Below are positions 37,313 through 46,398 of a stretch of 64,000 nt of DNA, in pieces. Position 1 is the stretch's first letter. Each line of letters starts with the position of its first letter. Origin of the DNA: Candidatus Hydrogenedentota bacterium (GTDB lineage Bacteria; Hydrogenedentota; Hydrogenedentia; Hydrogenedentales; CAILVY01); assembly GCA_029565395.1 (NCBI GenBank), contig JAKQOG010000132.1, forward strand, positions 1-64,000, read 5' to 3'. Under the pieces are notes generated by a model. The model was not told the origin of the DNA. It saw nothing but the letters and a program-made list of their open reading frames with translations, and ran no database searches. The position numbers and the translations under genes are program-made.

Positions 37313-38953
37313 TTATGGCCGCACGGGAAGCAGTAATGCGCTCTGGTGCGTGGCATCCGTGTGAATGCTGTTTTGCGCCGGGCGTAATTCGCTTCCTGGA
37401 AAATCCTCCCCGGTATTTGGATTTTTTTCAAAACGCGGATAATTGCTGCTGGATACATGCAGCCCGATTTTATGGCCCGTATTTATAATCAGGCTGATGG
37501 TCCACAGATCGATGGTCAATTCACCTATCGTGCCGGGTGTCAATGGATCAGCCTGTTCAAATCCATTGCGGAATTTTACCCTCTGGATGCCGTCCAACAT
37601 GAGATATTCTTTTCCATCCGGATAAATATCGACGAATTTTGCAGTGAAATCCGTATCCGGCGCATCGGAGGAAACATAGAGTTTCGCTTTTACATTGCCT
37701 GTCACTTCGATGGGGGCCGTGAGAGGCGCACTGGCGAATACCAGCACATCCGGGCGCAGGCCGAGTTCATGCTGATCGAAAGGTCCGGCGGGAAGGGTTA
37801 ATTCACCGCCGCCATGGGTGGGGCACGGATTATTTGGATCATAAGTGTACGTGAGTTTGGCATCGGGCTGTGTGGCCGGGCTGGTGGAGAGCGTATTGTC
37901 GTCATGGAGGAAGTAGGCGGTCTCCACCGTGGCGAAAGGCGGCCAGTCATTGGATGTGCGCCACTCATTGCCCGGCGCGGCGGCATTAAACACATCACCC
38001 AACGTGTAGTAATTCACCGCTGGTTCATCCATGATGCCGTTGGGGTCGCCCTTAAGCCAAAAATCCATGAAGCGCCGCTCAATCGCACCAGTATCAAAGT
38101 TGAAATTATCGCGCAATACCAAATCGCCCGGTTTGGCTTTCGGCCCATGTAGCCAAGCCCCCATGATCAGTTTCTGATTGCCTTTGGCGCCGGGGCCGCC
38201 GTTATAGTGCCGGGTGACAAAGTTGTTGATTGTACCCTGGCAAAAAATATCCCACCATCCTCCGACATGCACCGCAGGCGCGGTAATCCGATCTGCGCAA
38301 CTCTCGGAATCATGCAGTTTCCAAAAATCATCAAAGGCGGGATGACTGTGCCACAGATCAATCATGTAAGGAATCTTTTGTGCATTAAGCCAATCCACGC
38401 ACAAAGCCCGGCGAAATACACCCCCCTGATACGAAAGTTGCCCGTAGAAATTCGAAGAGGCCACCACAATGTACTGGGCGGTGGGGAGTTGCGTGGCGCA
38501 CGCCATGCGAACCTGCGTAATGCCCAAGGCCGACCCGCCCCAAGTGCCGATCTTGCCATTGCACCAATCCTGCGCTTTCACCCAGTCCATGGTGTCCGCT
38601 CCATCCTGGCGTTCGCCCCAACCATCATCGGCAAATACGATCTCTTCTCCTTCACTGCCGCCGCGGCCACGGGTGTCTTGAATTATGAGAACATAGCCCC
38701 GATCGGTGAAGGATTTGGCAAGGGCATCCGCGGACTTCCCGGCGCGTCCGTAGACCGTGCGCACGACCACAGAAGGAAATGCGGGACCGCCTTTCTTGGG
38801 TTGTGCCACATCAGTGGCCAGGTGAACGCCGTCGCGCATGGGCACCATGACGGTTTTCAGCGTATAGGTACAATGCCAACTGCTGCATCCGCTGATCCCT
38901 AACAGAATAAAAATTGTTACCAGCCCCGCTGCATAACACATATGTTTTTTCAT
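37313..38953 (-). CDS. CocE/NonD-type alpha/beta hydrolase lipoprotein
   Basis: The 546-residue protein has a lipoprotein signal with lipobox LGISGC (about residues 18-23) and a GGAAGGGG site before its ATG. The hydrolase part carries the nucleophile motif GTWGGSALGITQ (about 131-142), aligned with the GVSYLGVTQ type of cocaine esterase and X-Pro dipeptidyl peptidases of family S15, and IIQDTRGRGGSEG for the oxyanion region. The C-terminal third is the jelly-roll of the same family. It probably cleaves an ester or amide in the periplasm or on the outer membrane. The natural substrate is unknown. Confidence 0.92.
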   Translation of the reverse strand: MKKHMCYAAGLVTIFILLGISGCSSWHCTYTLKTVMVPMRDGVHLATDVAQPKKGGPAFPSVVVRTVYGRAGKSADALAKSFTDRGYVLIIQDTRGRGGSEGEEIVFADDGWGERQDGADTMDWVKAQDWCNGKIGTWGGSALGITQVRMACATQLPTAQYIVVASSNFYGQLSYQGGVFRRALCVDWLNAQKIPYMIDLWHSHPAFDDFWKLHDSESCADRITAPAVHVGGWWDIFCQGTINNFVTRHYNGGPGAKGNQKLIMGAWLHGPKAKPGDLVLRDNFNFDTGAIERRFMDFWLKGDPNGIMDEPAVNYYTLGDVFNAAAPGNEWRTSNDWPPFATVETAYFLHDDNTLSTSPATQPDAKLTYTYDPNNPCPTHGGGELTLPAGPFDQHELGLRPDVLVFASAPLTAPIEVTGNVKAKLYVSSDAPDTDFTAKFVDIYPDGKEYLMLDGIQRVKFRNGFEQADPLTPGTIGELTIDLWTISLIINTGHKIGLHVSSSNYPRFEKNPNTGEDFPGSELRPAQNSIHTDATHQSALLLPVRP

Positions 38954-39161
38954 AACGAAAACCCCTTCCGTTGGTTTTGGATAATTGTATTCCCGCGTTA
39001 CTTAATTTTCCAATGTCTATGCGGGAGTTTTGGGGAGGACCCTCCGGAGGAATGGAATAAATGTGCACCAGGAAAGGTTTCTAAGGATACACGGGGAACG
39101 TAAAGAGCCTCGGCGCTGGCCTTGATTCGGGAGAAGTTACGGATCATTGGAAAGCGCAAAC

Positions 39162-39917
39162 ATGAAAACAACCGAAAAGGATGCTGAGAATATGGATGCT
39201 TCGAGAAGAGATTTTCTAATGACGGCGGGTGGCATCGCCTTGGCAGGCGGGATTGTGGGGTCAAGTGTGGCTGCATATGGCGCGGATTCCGTTGCGCCGG
39301 CCCCTGCCGGAACGGAACACAAACTTCCGGAACTGCCTTATGCTTATGATGCGTTGGAACCGTTTATCGATACACAAACGATGCAGTTGCATCATGGAAA
39401 ACATCACGCTGCATATGTCGCGGGCCTAAACAAGGCGGAAGCAGAACTTGCCAAAGCCCGCGCAGCCAATGATTTTTCTCTGATTCAACATTGGTCCCGG
39501 CAGGCCTCTTTCAATGGCGGCGGCCACTATCTTCACAGCCTCTTTTGGAAAGTGATGGCGCCAGCAGGAAATGGGGGTGGGGGAGCGCCCATAGGCAAAC
39601 TCGCTGATAAAATTGAGCAGGATTTTGGACGTTTCGACGCTTTCAAGGCACATTTCAGTGCTGCGGCAAAGGCGGTTGAAGGCGGTGGCTGGGGCATGCT
39701 CCATTACCGGCCCGAGGATGGAAAGCTCCTGGTGCTCCAAGCGGAAAATCAGCAGAAGTTGTCACCCTGGGGTACGGTGCCGCTGCTCGCGATTGATGTA
39801 TGGGAGCACGCCTATTACCTTAAGTATCAGAACAAGCGTGCCGACTATGTGGATGCCTGGTGGAATGTAGTGAACTGGGAACAAGTCCTTCACAACTACG
39901 AAACCCAAGCTAAGTAG
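39162..39917 (+). CDS. Tat-exported Fe/Mn superoxide dismutase
   Basis: From the ATG at 39162 (GGAAAG upstream) the protein has 251 residues. A Tat signal is clear: SRRDFLMTAGGIALAGG with the Arg pair at 15-16 and an Ala-rich cleavage region near residue 40. The mature part is a complete Fe/Mn SOD with MQLHHGKHHAAYV, GGGHYLHSLFWKVM, GGWGMLHY and the metal motif DVWEHAYYLKY. It dismutates superoxide in the periplasm, with metal loaded before export if it follows the usual Tat logic. Fe or Mn preference cannot be told reliably. A terminator follows. Confidence 0.95.
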   Translation: MKTTEKDAENMDASRRDFLMTAGGIALAGGIVGSSVAAYGADSVAPAPAGTEHKLPELPYAYDALEPFIDTQTMQLHHGKHHAAYVAGLNKAEAELAKARAANDFSLIQHWSRQASFNGGGHYLHSLFWKVMAPAGNGGGGAPIGKLADKIEQDFGRFDAFKAHFSAAAKAVEGGGWGMLHYRPEDGKLLVLQAENQQKLSPWGTVPLLAIDVWEHAYYLKYQNKRADYVDAWWNVVNWEQVLHNYETQAK

Positions 39918-39942
39918 AAACATAATCAATCCCGATGAATAT

Positions 39943-39984
39943 GCCCCAGAACCGCCGTGAGGCGCCCTCTGGGGCGTTTGTTTG
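39943..39984 (+). terminator. Rho-independent terminator after superoxide dismutase
   Basis: GCCCCAGA (39943-39950) pairs with TCTGGGGC (39968-39975), with an inner CGCC/GGCG stem, and GTTTGTTTG follows. It starts 26 bases after the stop codon. Confidence 0.75.
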
Positions 39985-40082
39985 CCGTTGTATTGTGATT
40001 TCAAAGGGGTATGTTTAGAACGTAAGCAAGGAATTTCATCAGTACGGCGAAAAAGATTCGCGGAAGATATCCAAGTCCATGT

Positions 40083-41072
40083 ATGATTCCCTCCATGCGT
40101 GGAAGTATTCGTATAGGAATTTTCTTGGCTGTTACGGGATTTGCTGTAGCCGCCCATGCCGGAGTATTGGCGCAAGACAATGTGCGTGTGGAATACCAAT
40201 CGGACGATCTTGGCGCGGCACAGCACGCCATGGATGTGCTTATTCAGGCTATCGATGAATTTCATAAGCGGCTTCCCGTGGGGGAAGCGCCCATACGGGT
40301 AGTTATCGCACACACGTTTGATGAATTTTCCCGATATGCGAGCCATTTCTCCCAGGTGTCGGTGATGGGCATCGCGAAGCCGCGGCAAGGGTTGATTGTG
40401 GTGAAAGCGCCCCGGTTAAAGGCCGGCGGCTATGATTATACCGGCACGTTGCGGCATGAACTGGTCCATATTCTGCTCTATCGCAACACCAATCCGGACG
40501 CACTGCCTTCCTGGTTGAACGAGGGGCTCGCGATGAGCCTGGCCAATGAGTACTATTGGGACAGCATGTTTGTTATGGCCCGTTTGTTTATGAGCCAGCG
40601 CTTGATTGAATACCGCCATCTTGAGTTTGCGTTTCTCGCGCCGGGGGATGAAATGGAGTTTGGCGACGCATATGCCCAGGCGTTGTCCATGACCCGTTTT
40701 TTGCGCAAACGAGTGGGGGAGGATATCTTCTGGAAAATAGTGCTGGGCGCCAAGGAAATGGGATTCCCAGATGCTCTCCGGCATTACGCCGGCATTTCGC
40801 CATTAGATTTTTGGGAAGCGTACCGGCACTCGCTTTGGTATGTCGTCTTGATTGCCAGTATTGCATCGGGTTCCTTTTTTACACCCGCGGCGATATTATT
40901 AATCATTGCCTACTTGCGAAAGCGCCGCGCGGGGAAGCGGATCATCGCCAGAATGGAAATGGAAGAAGCGGAGGACGAGGCGCTTGGGATACAATCGTTT
41001 TCCTGGGAGGAAGTGGTGGAAGATCCGGATGCCTGGAAAACAGGGCCGCTGGAGGAGGATGACAGGCCATGA
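40083..41072 (+). CDS. Exported MA-clan zinc metallopeptidase (gluzincin-like)
   Basis: The 329-residue protein has a signal peptide (about 8-26), a gluzincin-type zinc site HELVH at 125-129 and a downstream WLNEG with Glu147 as likely third ligand, then one transmembrane helix (about 254-285) with a basic cytoplasmic stop and an acidic tail. This is the pattern of the peptidase MA-like family found in many bacteria, here anchored in the inner membrane with the catalytic domain outside. The target is unknown. Its stop overlaps the next start by four bases (ATGA). Confidence 0.85.
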   Translation: MIPSMRGSIRIGIFLAVTGFAVAAHAGVLAQDNVRVEYQSDDLGAAQHAMDVLIQAIDEFHKRLPVGEAPIRVVIAHTFDEFSRYASHFSQVSVMGIAKPRQGLIVVKAPRLKAGGYDYTGTLRHELVHILLYRNTNPDALPSWLNEGLAMSLANEYYWDSMFVMARLFMSQRLIEYRHLEFAFLAPGDEMEFGDAYAQALSMTRFLRKRVGEDIFWKIVLGAKEMGFPDALRHYAGISPLDFWEAYRHSLWYVVLIASIASGSFFTPAAILLIIAYLRKRRAGKRIIARMEMEEAEDEALGIQSFSWEEVVEDPDAWKTGPLEEDDRP

Positions 41073-42019
41073 CGGCGCGGGTTGCAGTGATTGGCGCGAG
41101 TGGCATAGGGCGGCATCATGCCAATTGGTGGAGGCTGGAAGGCGCGGAGGTTTGTGCCTTTGTGGGAACTTCTTCCGAATCCGTGGCGCAAACGAAGGCG
41201 GTGTTGGAGCAGATGATTGGTTTTAGAGGAGCCGGATACACCGATATAGAATTGATGTTGAGGAGGGAACAACCTGATATCGTGGATGTTTGTTCACCCG
41301 CCCCATTTCACGCAGCACACGTCCGGTTAGCTCTGGAGGCGGGCTGCCACGTGCTCTGCGAAAAACCATTCGTGTTTGATCCCGCCTTGCCCCACCATCA
41401 ATTATTGGCGCAGGCGCGTGAATTGATCGCATTGGCCGAGGCATGTGGAAGACAGTTGGGGGTTTGTACGCAATATTCCGTGGGGGCACAGTGGTTTAAG
41501 AGTATTTACGGTGAAATGCACGAAAACGAAAAAGTGAGTTTTTATCGCGGGCATCTTGAAGCGCCCGCCAAAGGCCGGATAGGCGATCCGGTGCGCATCT
41601 GGACCGATCTGTCTCCCCATCTCTTGAGTGTGATTCTAGCGTGCTTTCCTGATGCCGAACCATGCTGGGATACTCTCCAAACCCGATTTGAGGGATATGA
41701 GGCGGAAGCCTTCCTGATAATCCAAACCGGCCTTGGAACCAACCTCCGCTGTGAGTTATACACCCGCAACCGGAACGAGGACCCGCCCAATATCCGGCAG
41801 TTTATATTCAATGAGTGCATGTTTCAGGTGGATGCCGCCCGTGATGCGGAGGGGGCGTTTTGTGCGAGGATTATCACCCCGGATCGCATTGTGGACCAGC
41901 CGGACATGATGCGTCTGTTGATCCGGGACAGCCTGCGGGGTTCTCCTACGGTGACCGGAAGGGCTATAATTAAAAATATGGAATGGATGTTGAATATTCT
42001 TGAGTGCGCCACGCATTAA
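41069..42019 (+). CDS. Gfo/Idh/MocA family oxidoreductase
   Basis: The 316-residue protein begins with a Rossmann motif (VAVIGASGIGRHHANWW) and carries CEKPF, the family Lys-Pro motif, so it is a NAD(P)-dependent sugar or inositol oxidoreductase of the cytoplasm. The C-terminal alpha/beta domain is shorter than usual. It overlaps the metallopeptidase by four bases, so translation is coupled, and glgX follows after 50 bases. Why a peptidase and a dehydrogenase are coupled is not clear. Confidence 0.88.
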   Translation: MTARVAVIGASGIGRHHANWWRLEGAEVCAFVGTSSESVAQTKAVLEQMIGFRGAGYTDIELMLRREQPDIVDVCSPAPFHAAHVRLALEAGCHVLCEKPFVFDPALPHHQLLAQARELIALAEACGRQLGVCTQYSVGAQWFKSIYGEMHENEKVSFYRGHLEAPAKGRIGDPVRIWTDLSPHLLSVILACFPDAEPCWDTLQTRFEGYEAEAFLIIQTGLGTNLRCELYTRNRNEDPPNIRQFIFNECMFQVDAARDAEGAFCARIITPDRIVDQPDMMRLLIRDSLRGSPTVTGRAIIKNMEWMLNILECATH

Positions 42020-42069
42020 AGAGTATATCTATGGGCAACGGATGTTGAGAGGAGGGTTATACCCGGCGT

Positions 42070-44103
42070 ATGGATTTCTCGAATTTACAGGTGATACCGG
42101 GCAGGCCGTATCCGATGGGCACGGCGGTGTATGAAGAGGGCGTGCGCTTCACCGTGTTTTCGCGTCATGCAACACGCGTGTGGCTGGCCCTTTTTCAACG
42201 CATTGATGACATGCAGCCGGTCTGGGAGTATGAATTTGATCCGCAAAAGCACCGTATCGGCGATGTGTGGTCGATTTATGTCAAGGGATTACACGCGGGC
42301 ATTTATTATAAATACCGTATGGACGGTCCGTCTGACCCCAAGAACGGACACCGGTTTAATCCGAATGTCTATCTATTGGATCCCTATGGGAAGGCCATGG
42401 TCGGCGATGTTCATAAAGGAACCCTGAAGTGCGTTACTGTCCATGACGACATGGACTGGACGGATGACCAGCATCCCAGTATCCCGTTGAAAGAAACCAT
42501 TATTTATGAAACGCATGTGCGCGGATTTACCAAACATGCATCGTCTGCCGTGAAAGCCCCGGGCACCTACCAGGGATTGATCGAAAAAATTCCCCACCTG
42601 CTTGAACTGGGGGTAAATGCGGTGGAATTGTTGCCGGTCCAAGAATTTGGCGAGAACCTGCTGGGACGCTGCAGCATGGTCACCGGCGAAGAATTAACAA
42701 ACTATTGGGGGTATAACAATATCGGTTTCTTTTCTCCATCAGGGCGCTATGCGTGCAGTGCGATAGCCCTTGAACATCTGGAAGAATTCCGCAACATGGT
42801 GCACGCGCTTCATTACGCGGGTATCGAGGTAATTCTGGACGTGGTTTTTAATCATACTTCCGAGGGTGACGAGCGCGGTCCCTCGTTGTGTTTTCGGGGC
42901 ATCGACAATGCCATTTATTACTTGCTGAAGGATGGGGCGTATCTGAATTATTCCGGTTGCGGCAATACGGTAAACTGCAATCATCCGTTGGTCCATGATT
43001 TCATTTTGGATTGTCTGCGCTATTGGGTCGCGGTCATGCACATCGACGGATTCCGTTTCGATCTCGCCTCCATACTCGGACGGGATCAATACGGCAATGT
43101 TCTGCCCGACCCGCCACTGGTGCGGCGGATTTCGGAAGATCCCGTGTTGCGCGATATCAAGTTGATCGCGGAAGCATGGGATGCCGGCGGCGCATACCAA
43201 GTGGGGTCTTTCGGCGGGGTTCGCTGGGCGGAATGGAACGGGAAGTACCGCGATGATGTGCGCCGTTATTGGCGCGGCGATTCCGGTACCCGGGGTATCT
43301 TTGCATCACGTATTACCGGCAGTTCCGATCTTTATCAAAACGCCGGACGAACACCAGAACACAGCATCAATTTCATCACCTGCCATGACGGATTTACCCT
43401 TCGCGATTTGGTTTCCTACAATCGAAAACACAATGAGGCCAATGGTGAAAGCAACCGCGACGGCCAGGATGAAAACGTTAGCTTTAATTGCGGCTTCGAA
43501 GGGGAAACCGCAGATCCCGAAGTGAACGCCTTAAGGTTGCGCATGCAGAAAAACTTCATGGCCACCTTGTTTTTATCTCTGGGCGTGCCCATGATCCTGG
43601 GGGGTGATGAATTCGGGCGAATACAGAAAGGCAATAACAATGCCTATTGTCAGGACAATGACATTTCATGGTACGACTGGACATTGCTGGACAAGAACTG
43701 TGAACTATTCCGTTTTACCAGGGAAATCATAAGTTTTCGCGGCAAGAATCCCGTATTCGGCCGATGCAGGTATTTCAAGGGTGAATCCAATGGGGTTCCG
43801 GTGGAAGCCACAGACTTGCTTTGGTTTGATCCTGCCGGAGGAAATGTAGATTGGAGCGATCACGCCACGCCTCTGGCATGCCGTATTCATCCCAAAGAAA
43901 ACCGGGACGTCGGCGTCTATATGATGTTTAACAATACTGAAGAAACCATAACTTTCGTAGTGCCGCCAGGGCGATGGTTTGAACGGATTAATACAGCGTT
44001 GCCTTCCCCCAAGGACATCGTACCTTTTCATGAAATTGCGAATTCTCCTTCCGGAACCATGGAACTGGAACCAAGGTCCATGGCGGTATTGACCACGGTG
44101 TAG
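42070..44103 (+). CDS. glgX: Glycogen debranching enzyme (isoamylase type)
   Basis: The 677-residue protein has a CBM48 domain at the start (GRPYPMGTAVYEEGVRFTVFS) and a GH13 catalytic barrel with the isoamylase-type signatures VVFNHTSEG, DGFRFDLASILGRD with the nucleophile Asp (near 330), EAWDAGG with the acid/base Glu (near 368) and FITCHDGFTL. It cuts alpha-1,6 branches of glycogen in the cytoplasm. Length and order fit GlgX/TreX. No other glycogen gene is in the window. Confidence 0.95.
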   Translation: MDFSNLQVIPGRPYPMGTAVYEEGVRFTVFSRHATRVWLALFQRIDDMQPVWEYEFDPQKHRIGDVWSIYVKGLHAGIYYKYRMDGPSDPKNGHRFNPNVYLLDPYGKAMVGDVHKGTLKCVTVHDDMDWTDDQHPSIPLKETIIYETHVRGFTKHASSAVKAPGTYQGLIEKIPHLLELGVNAVELLPVQEFGENLLGRCSMVTGEELTNYWGYNNIGFFSPSGRYACSAIALEHLEEFRNMVHALHYAGIEVILDVVFNHTSEGDERGPSLCFRGIDNAIYYLLKDGAYLNYSGCGNTVNCNHPLVHDFILDCLRYWVAVMHIDGFRFDLASILGRDQYGNVLPDPPLVRRISEDPVLRDIKLIAEAWDAGGAYQVGSFGGVRWAEWNGKYRDDVRRYWRGDSGTRGIFASRITGSSDLYQNAGRTPEHSINFITCHDGFTLRDLVSYNRKHNEANGESNRDGQDENVSFNCGFEGETADPEVNALRLRMQKNFMATLFLSLGVPMILGGDEFGRIQKGNNNAYCQDNDISWYDWTLLDKNCELFRFTREIISFRGKNPVFGRCRYFKGESNGVPVEATDLLWFDPAGGNVDWSDHATPLACRIHPKENRDVGVYMMFNNTEETITFVVPPGRWFERINTALPSPKDIVPFHEIANSPSGTMELEPRSMAVLTTV

Positions 44104-44169
44104 CATGCAATGACAATTGTTCCACGAGAGGGATGAAGGCTCCGGGGTAACACACCACGGGTATTTGAA

Positions 44170-44985
44170 TTAGGTATATTCATGAATAAAATTCATGATC
44201 AACCCCACAATAATGGACGCCAGGCCAAACGAGAGAATGATGGCATATAAGGCTAGAAAAGCCTGTGACAGGCGCTTCAGCGTATATTCCCAAGCGTTGG
44301 AAAGGGGCATGGCGCTCATGAGCGCCATGGGGACGCAGATTGCCAGGGCGTAGAAGAACAATTCGCCGGCCCGCATCTCCAGCCATCCCCAATCGCTCAG
44401 TTCCGGCATTGGACGCTGCAGATATTTTTCATGGACGAAATAAATAAGGCGCACGGCGTAGGTTGAAGCGATATGCAAAATCAATACAATTACAAAGGCA
44501 CTGATGCTCCGCCATAGCACTATCGCTTTGCGGATGCGTGGTTCCTCTTCAGGATCGCTGCGCAGATAAAACCATAAATACACCGCAAGGTACGCAAAGA
44601 GGGCAAGGGGACCTGTTGCACAACCCAACGCTACGGCCAACAAGCGCACTACCCATGGGGGAACGTCGATCTGATCCGCCACACCGCTGCACACCCCCAG
44701 CCACACCCGGTTATCCCGGGAAAGACGAAATTCCTCCGAAGTGGCGCGCGAGGCAAAAAGTGCGGACGCTTGGTAGGCGGGTTCCCCAAATCGTTCAAGT
44801 ACTGCACGCACATCCGCTTCATCCGGGGAATTCTTGGACACGGCGCCCAATTCGCGATAGATGCGGTTCCTCAGCCTCGTCAGGCCGCGCTCACGAACAC
44901 TCTCCGGCACGGTTGTATCAATCTGATCGAGCACCTCATTCAGATAACGTGTGATGAGCGATTCCTGTTTTTGGGTAAGCTGCAT
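44170..44985 (-). CDS. PspC-domain membrane protein
   Basis: The ATG at 44985 lies 13 bases after the stop of the TPR gene; the frame is open further only within that gene. The product has 271 residues. Residues 1-80 look like the helical HAAS/DUF1700-type signalling domain, residues about 88-150 are a PspC domain (SRDNRVWLGVCSGVADQIDV), and several more transmembrane helices follow. PspC-domain proteins sense membrane stress and secretin mislocalisation. It is coupled to the membrane-anchored TPR/EF-Tu-domain-II protein, which could be its partner. Confidence 0.85.
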   Translation of the reverse strand: MQLTQKQESLITRYLNEVLDQIDTTVPESVRERGLTRLRNRIYRELGAVSKNSPDEADVRAVLERFGEPAYQASALFASRATSEEFRLSRDNRVWLGVCSGVADQIDVPPWVVRLLAVALGCATGPLALFAYLAVYLWFYLRSDPEEEPRIRKAIVLWRSISAFVIVLILHIASTYAVRLIYFVHEKYLQRPMPELSDWGWLEMRAGELFFYALAICVPMALMSAMPLSNAWEYTLKRLSQAFLALYAIILSFGLASIIVGLIMNFIHEYT

Positions 44986-44998
44986 AACCTCTAACCCG

Positions 44999-46306
44999 TT
45001 ATCGCAACAAAAGAGCCAGCAGGGCGATGGCCAAGGCCACTCCCAGTACGGCAATCAGAACAGGCCACACATAGTTTTTGGCTGGCGGCGGCGCCTTGAA
45101 AAATGCGGCTATCTCCGGATACTCCGGCGCCAGTGCCGTTTCTATTGCGCGCCATTCCCCAATGCGGTCCCTGCGGCATTTGCTTTCCTTGGAAATCACG
45201 CCGCCCCGGAGGGCTTTTACGATATCCTGCGGTTGCGCCGATTCAAACACCACTTCTCCGTATTGGTCCGCGAATTCCCAGACATGGCCCAAGCCATATT
45301 GCACACGGAAGTCATGAATCCGCTGTGCCAGTGCCGCCCGCGCTTCCATGGGAAGATTCCCTCCGTGAAGCCGTTCCAGAAAGCGCAACCCTTGGGCGGC
45401 TTCACCGGTGGCCGCAAGACTTTCCGAAAGGGTGTAAATCACCGCAGGATCCTCTGCTCCGCCCAGTTCGTATGCGGTTCGGATGGCCTCCAATGCTTTT
45501 CGGGCATCACGCAACGGGGATGCCTGATCCAGGTAAATCCGGGACAAGAGCCGGTAGGCGGTTATGCTTTGTGCATTACTGATCACATAGGCGTCTAACA
45601 GTACCTTCGCATCCTCGTATTTTCCACGTTTCACCATCCGCTCCACCTCGGACAGTTCGGGTGCACTCTCGCGCACGGGAGTACTGGGCGTATCGGTGGA
45701 TACCACCATGGTTTTGGCATATGAGTCTTCTTGTACTTCGGCAGTGGCCAGGGATCCCGGTGCCACGTGATCGGCTTCCGCACGCAGCAGCAACACAGCG
45801 TTTTGACCGGCCCGTACCAGGTTCAAGGGCATTTCCGCGGTTCCGATGCGGAGAATGGGGGCCAGCACGGGAATACCTGCGGGGGACACCAATGTCAGCG
45901 CATCGCCAACGCGCAGCAAGCCGCTTTTTACGCGCCCGGTGACAGTGGTTTGATCGGTGGCCACTGGGAAAACAGACTCGATAATGAATGCGCTTGGTCC
46001 GGTCTCGTCGGGAGGTGGAGGCGCCTGCGTTGCAGTTTTCGATTCCAGTTGTTTGTTAGCGATGAGGTCCCGCAACTCATCGAGGCGTTCCTTTTCCATT
46101 TTGTTTTCAATGCGCTGGCAGCATTCCCGCGCCTCTGTCAGACGCCCCAACTCCGCCAGGCAGCGCCCCCGGTAATAGGTTACATGACGGCTGTTCGGAC
46201 GCTCCGCATCCAATTGGTTAAATAGGTCAAAGGCATCGCTGAAGCGCCCTCCTTCGAGATGCGCCATGGCCTGTTGATAGAGTTCTTTCGCCTCTTCATT
46301 CGTCAT
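44999..46306 (-). CDS. TPR / EF-Tu domain-II-like / TPR tail-anchored membrane protein
   Basis: I start at the ATG at 46306 with GGGAG upstream (435 residues). Residues 1-80 contain two TPR units. Residues 106-192 (FIIESVFPVATDQTTVTGRV, then GDALTLVSPAG and VRAGQNAVLLL) match the beta-barrel domain II of translation elongation factors. Residues about 215-335 are again TPR-like helices. Residues about 413-433 are a C-terminal transmembrane helix, so the protein is tail-anchored with its bulk in the cytoplasm. No GTPase domain is present. The function is unknown; it is co-transcribed with the PspC protein. Confidence 0.82.
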   Translation of the reverse strand: MTNEEAKELYQQAMAHLEGGRFSDAFDLFNQLDAERPNSRHVTYYRGRCLAELGRLTEARECCQRIENKMEKERLDELRDLIANKQLESKTATQAPPPPDETGPSAFIIESVFPVATDQTTVTGRVKSGLLRVGDALTLVSPAGIPVLAPILRIGTAEMPLNLVRAGQNAVLLLRAEADHVAPGSLATAEVQEDSYAKTMVVSTDTPSTPVRESAPELSEVERMVKRGKYEDAKVLLDAYVISNAQSITAYRLLSRIYLDQASPLRDARKALEAIRTAYELGGAEDPAVIYTLSESLAATGEAAQGLRFLERLHGGNLPMEARAALAQRIHDFRVQYGLGHVWEFADQYGEVVFESAQPQDIVKALRGGVISKESKCRRDRIGEWRAIETALAPEYPEIAAFFKAPPPAKNYVWPVLIAVLGVALAIALLALLLR

Positions 46307-46398
46307 AGTCCGACTCCCGCTTATGTCTTCACCCTTCACCACATATCGAGCCACAGTATAACACACCTGCAAATTTTGGGAAGACTCTTTTTATATCG

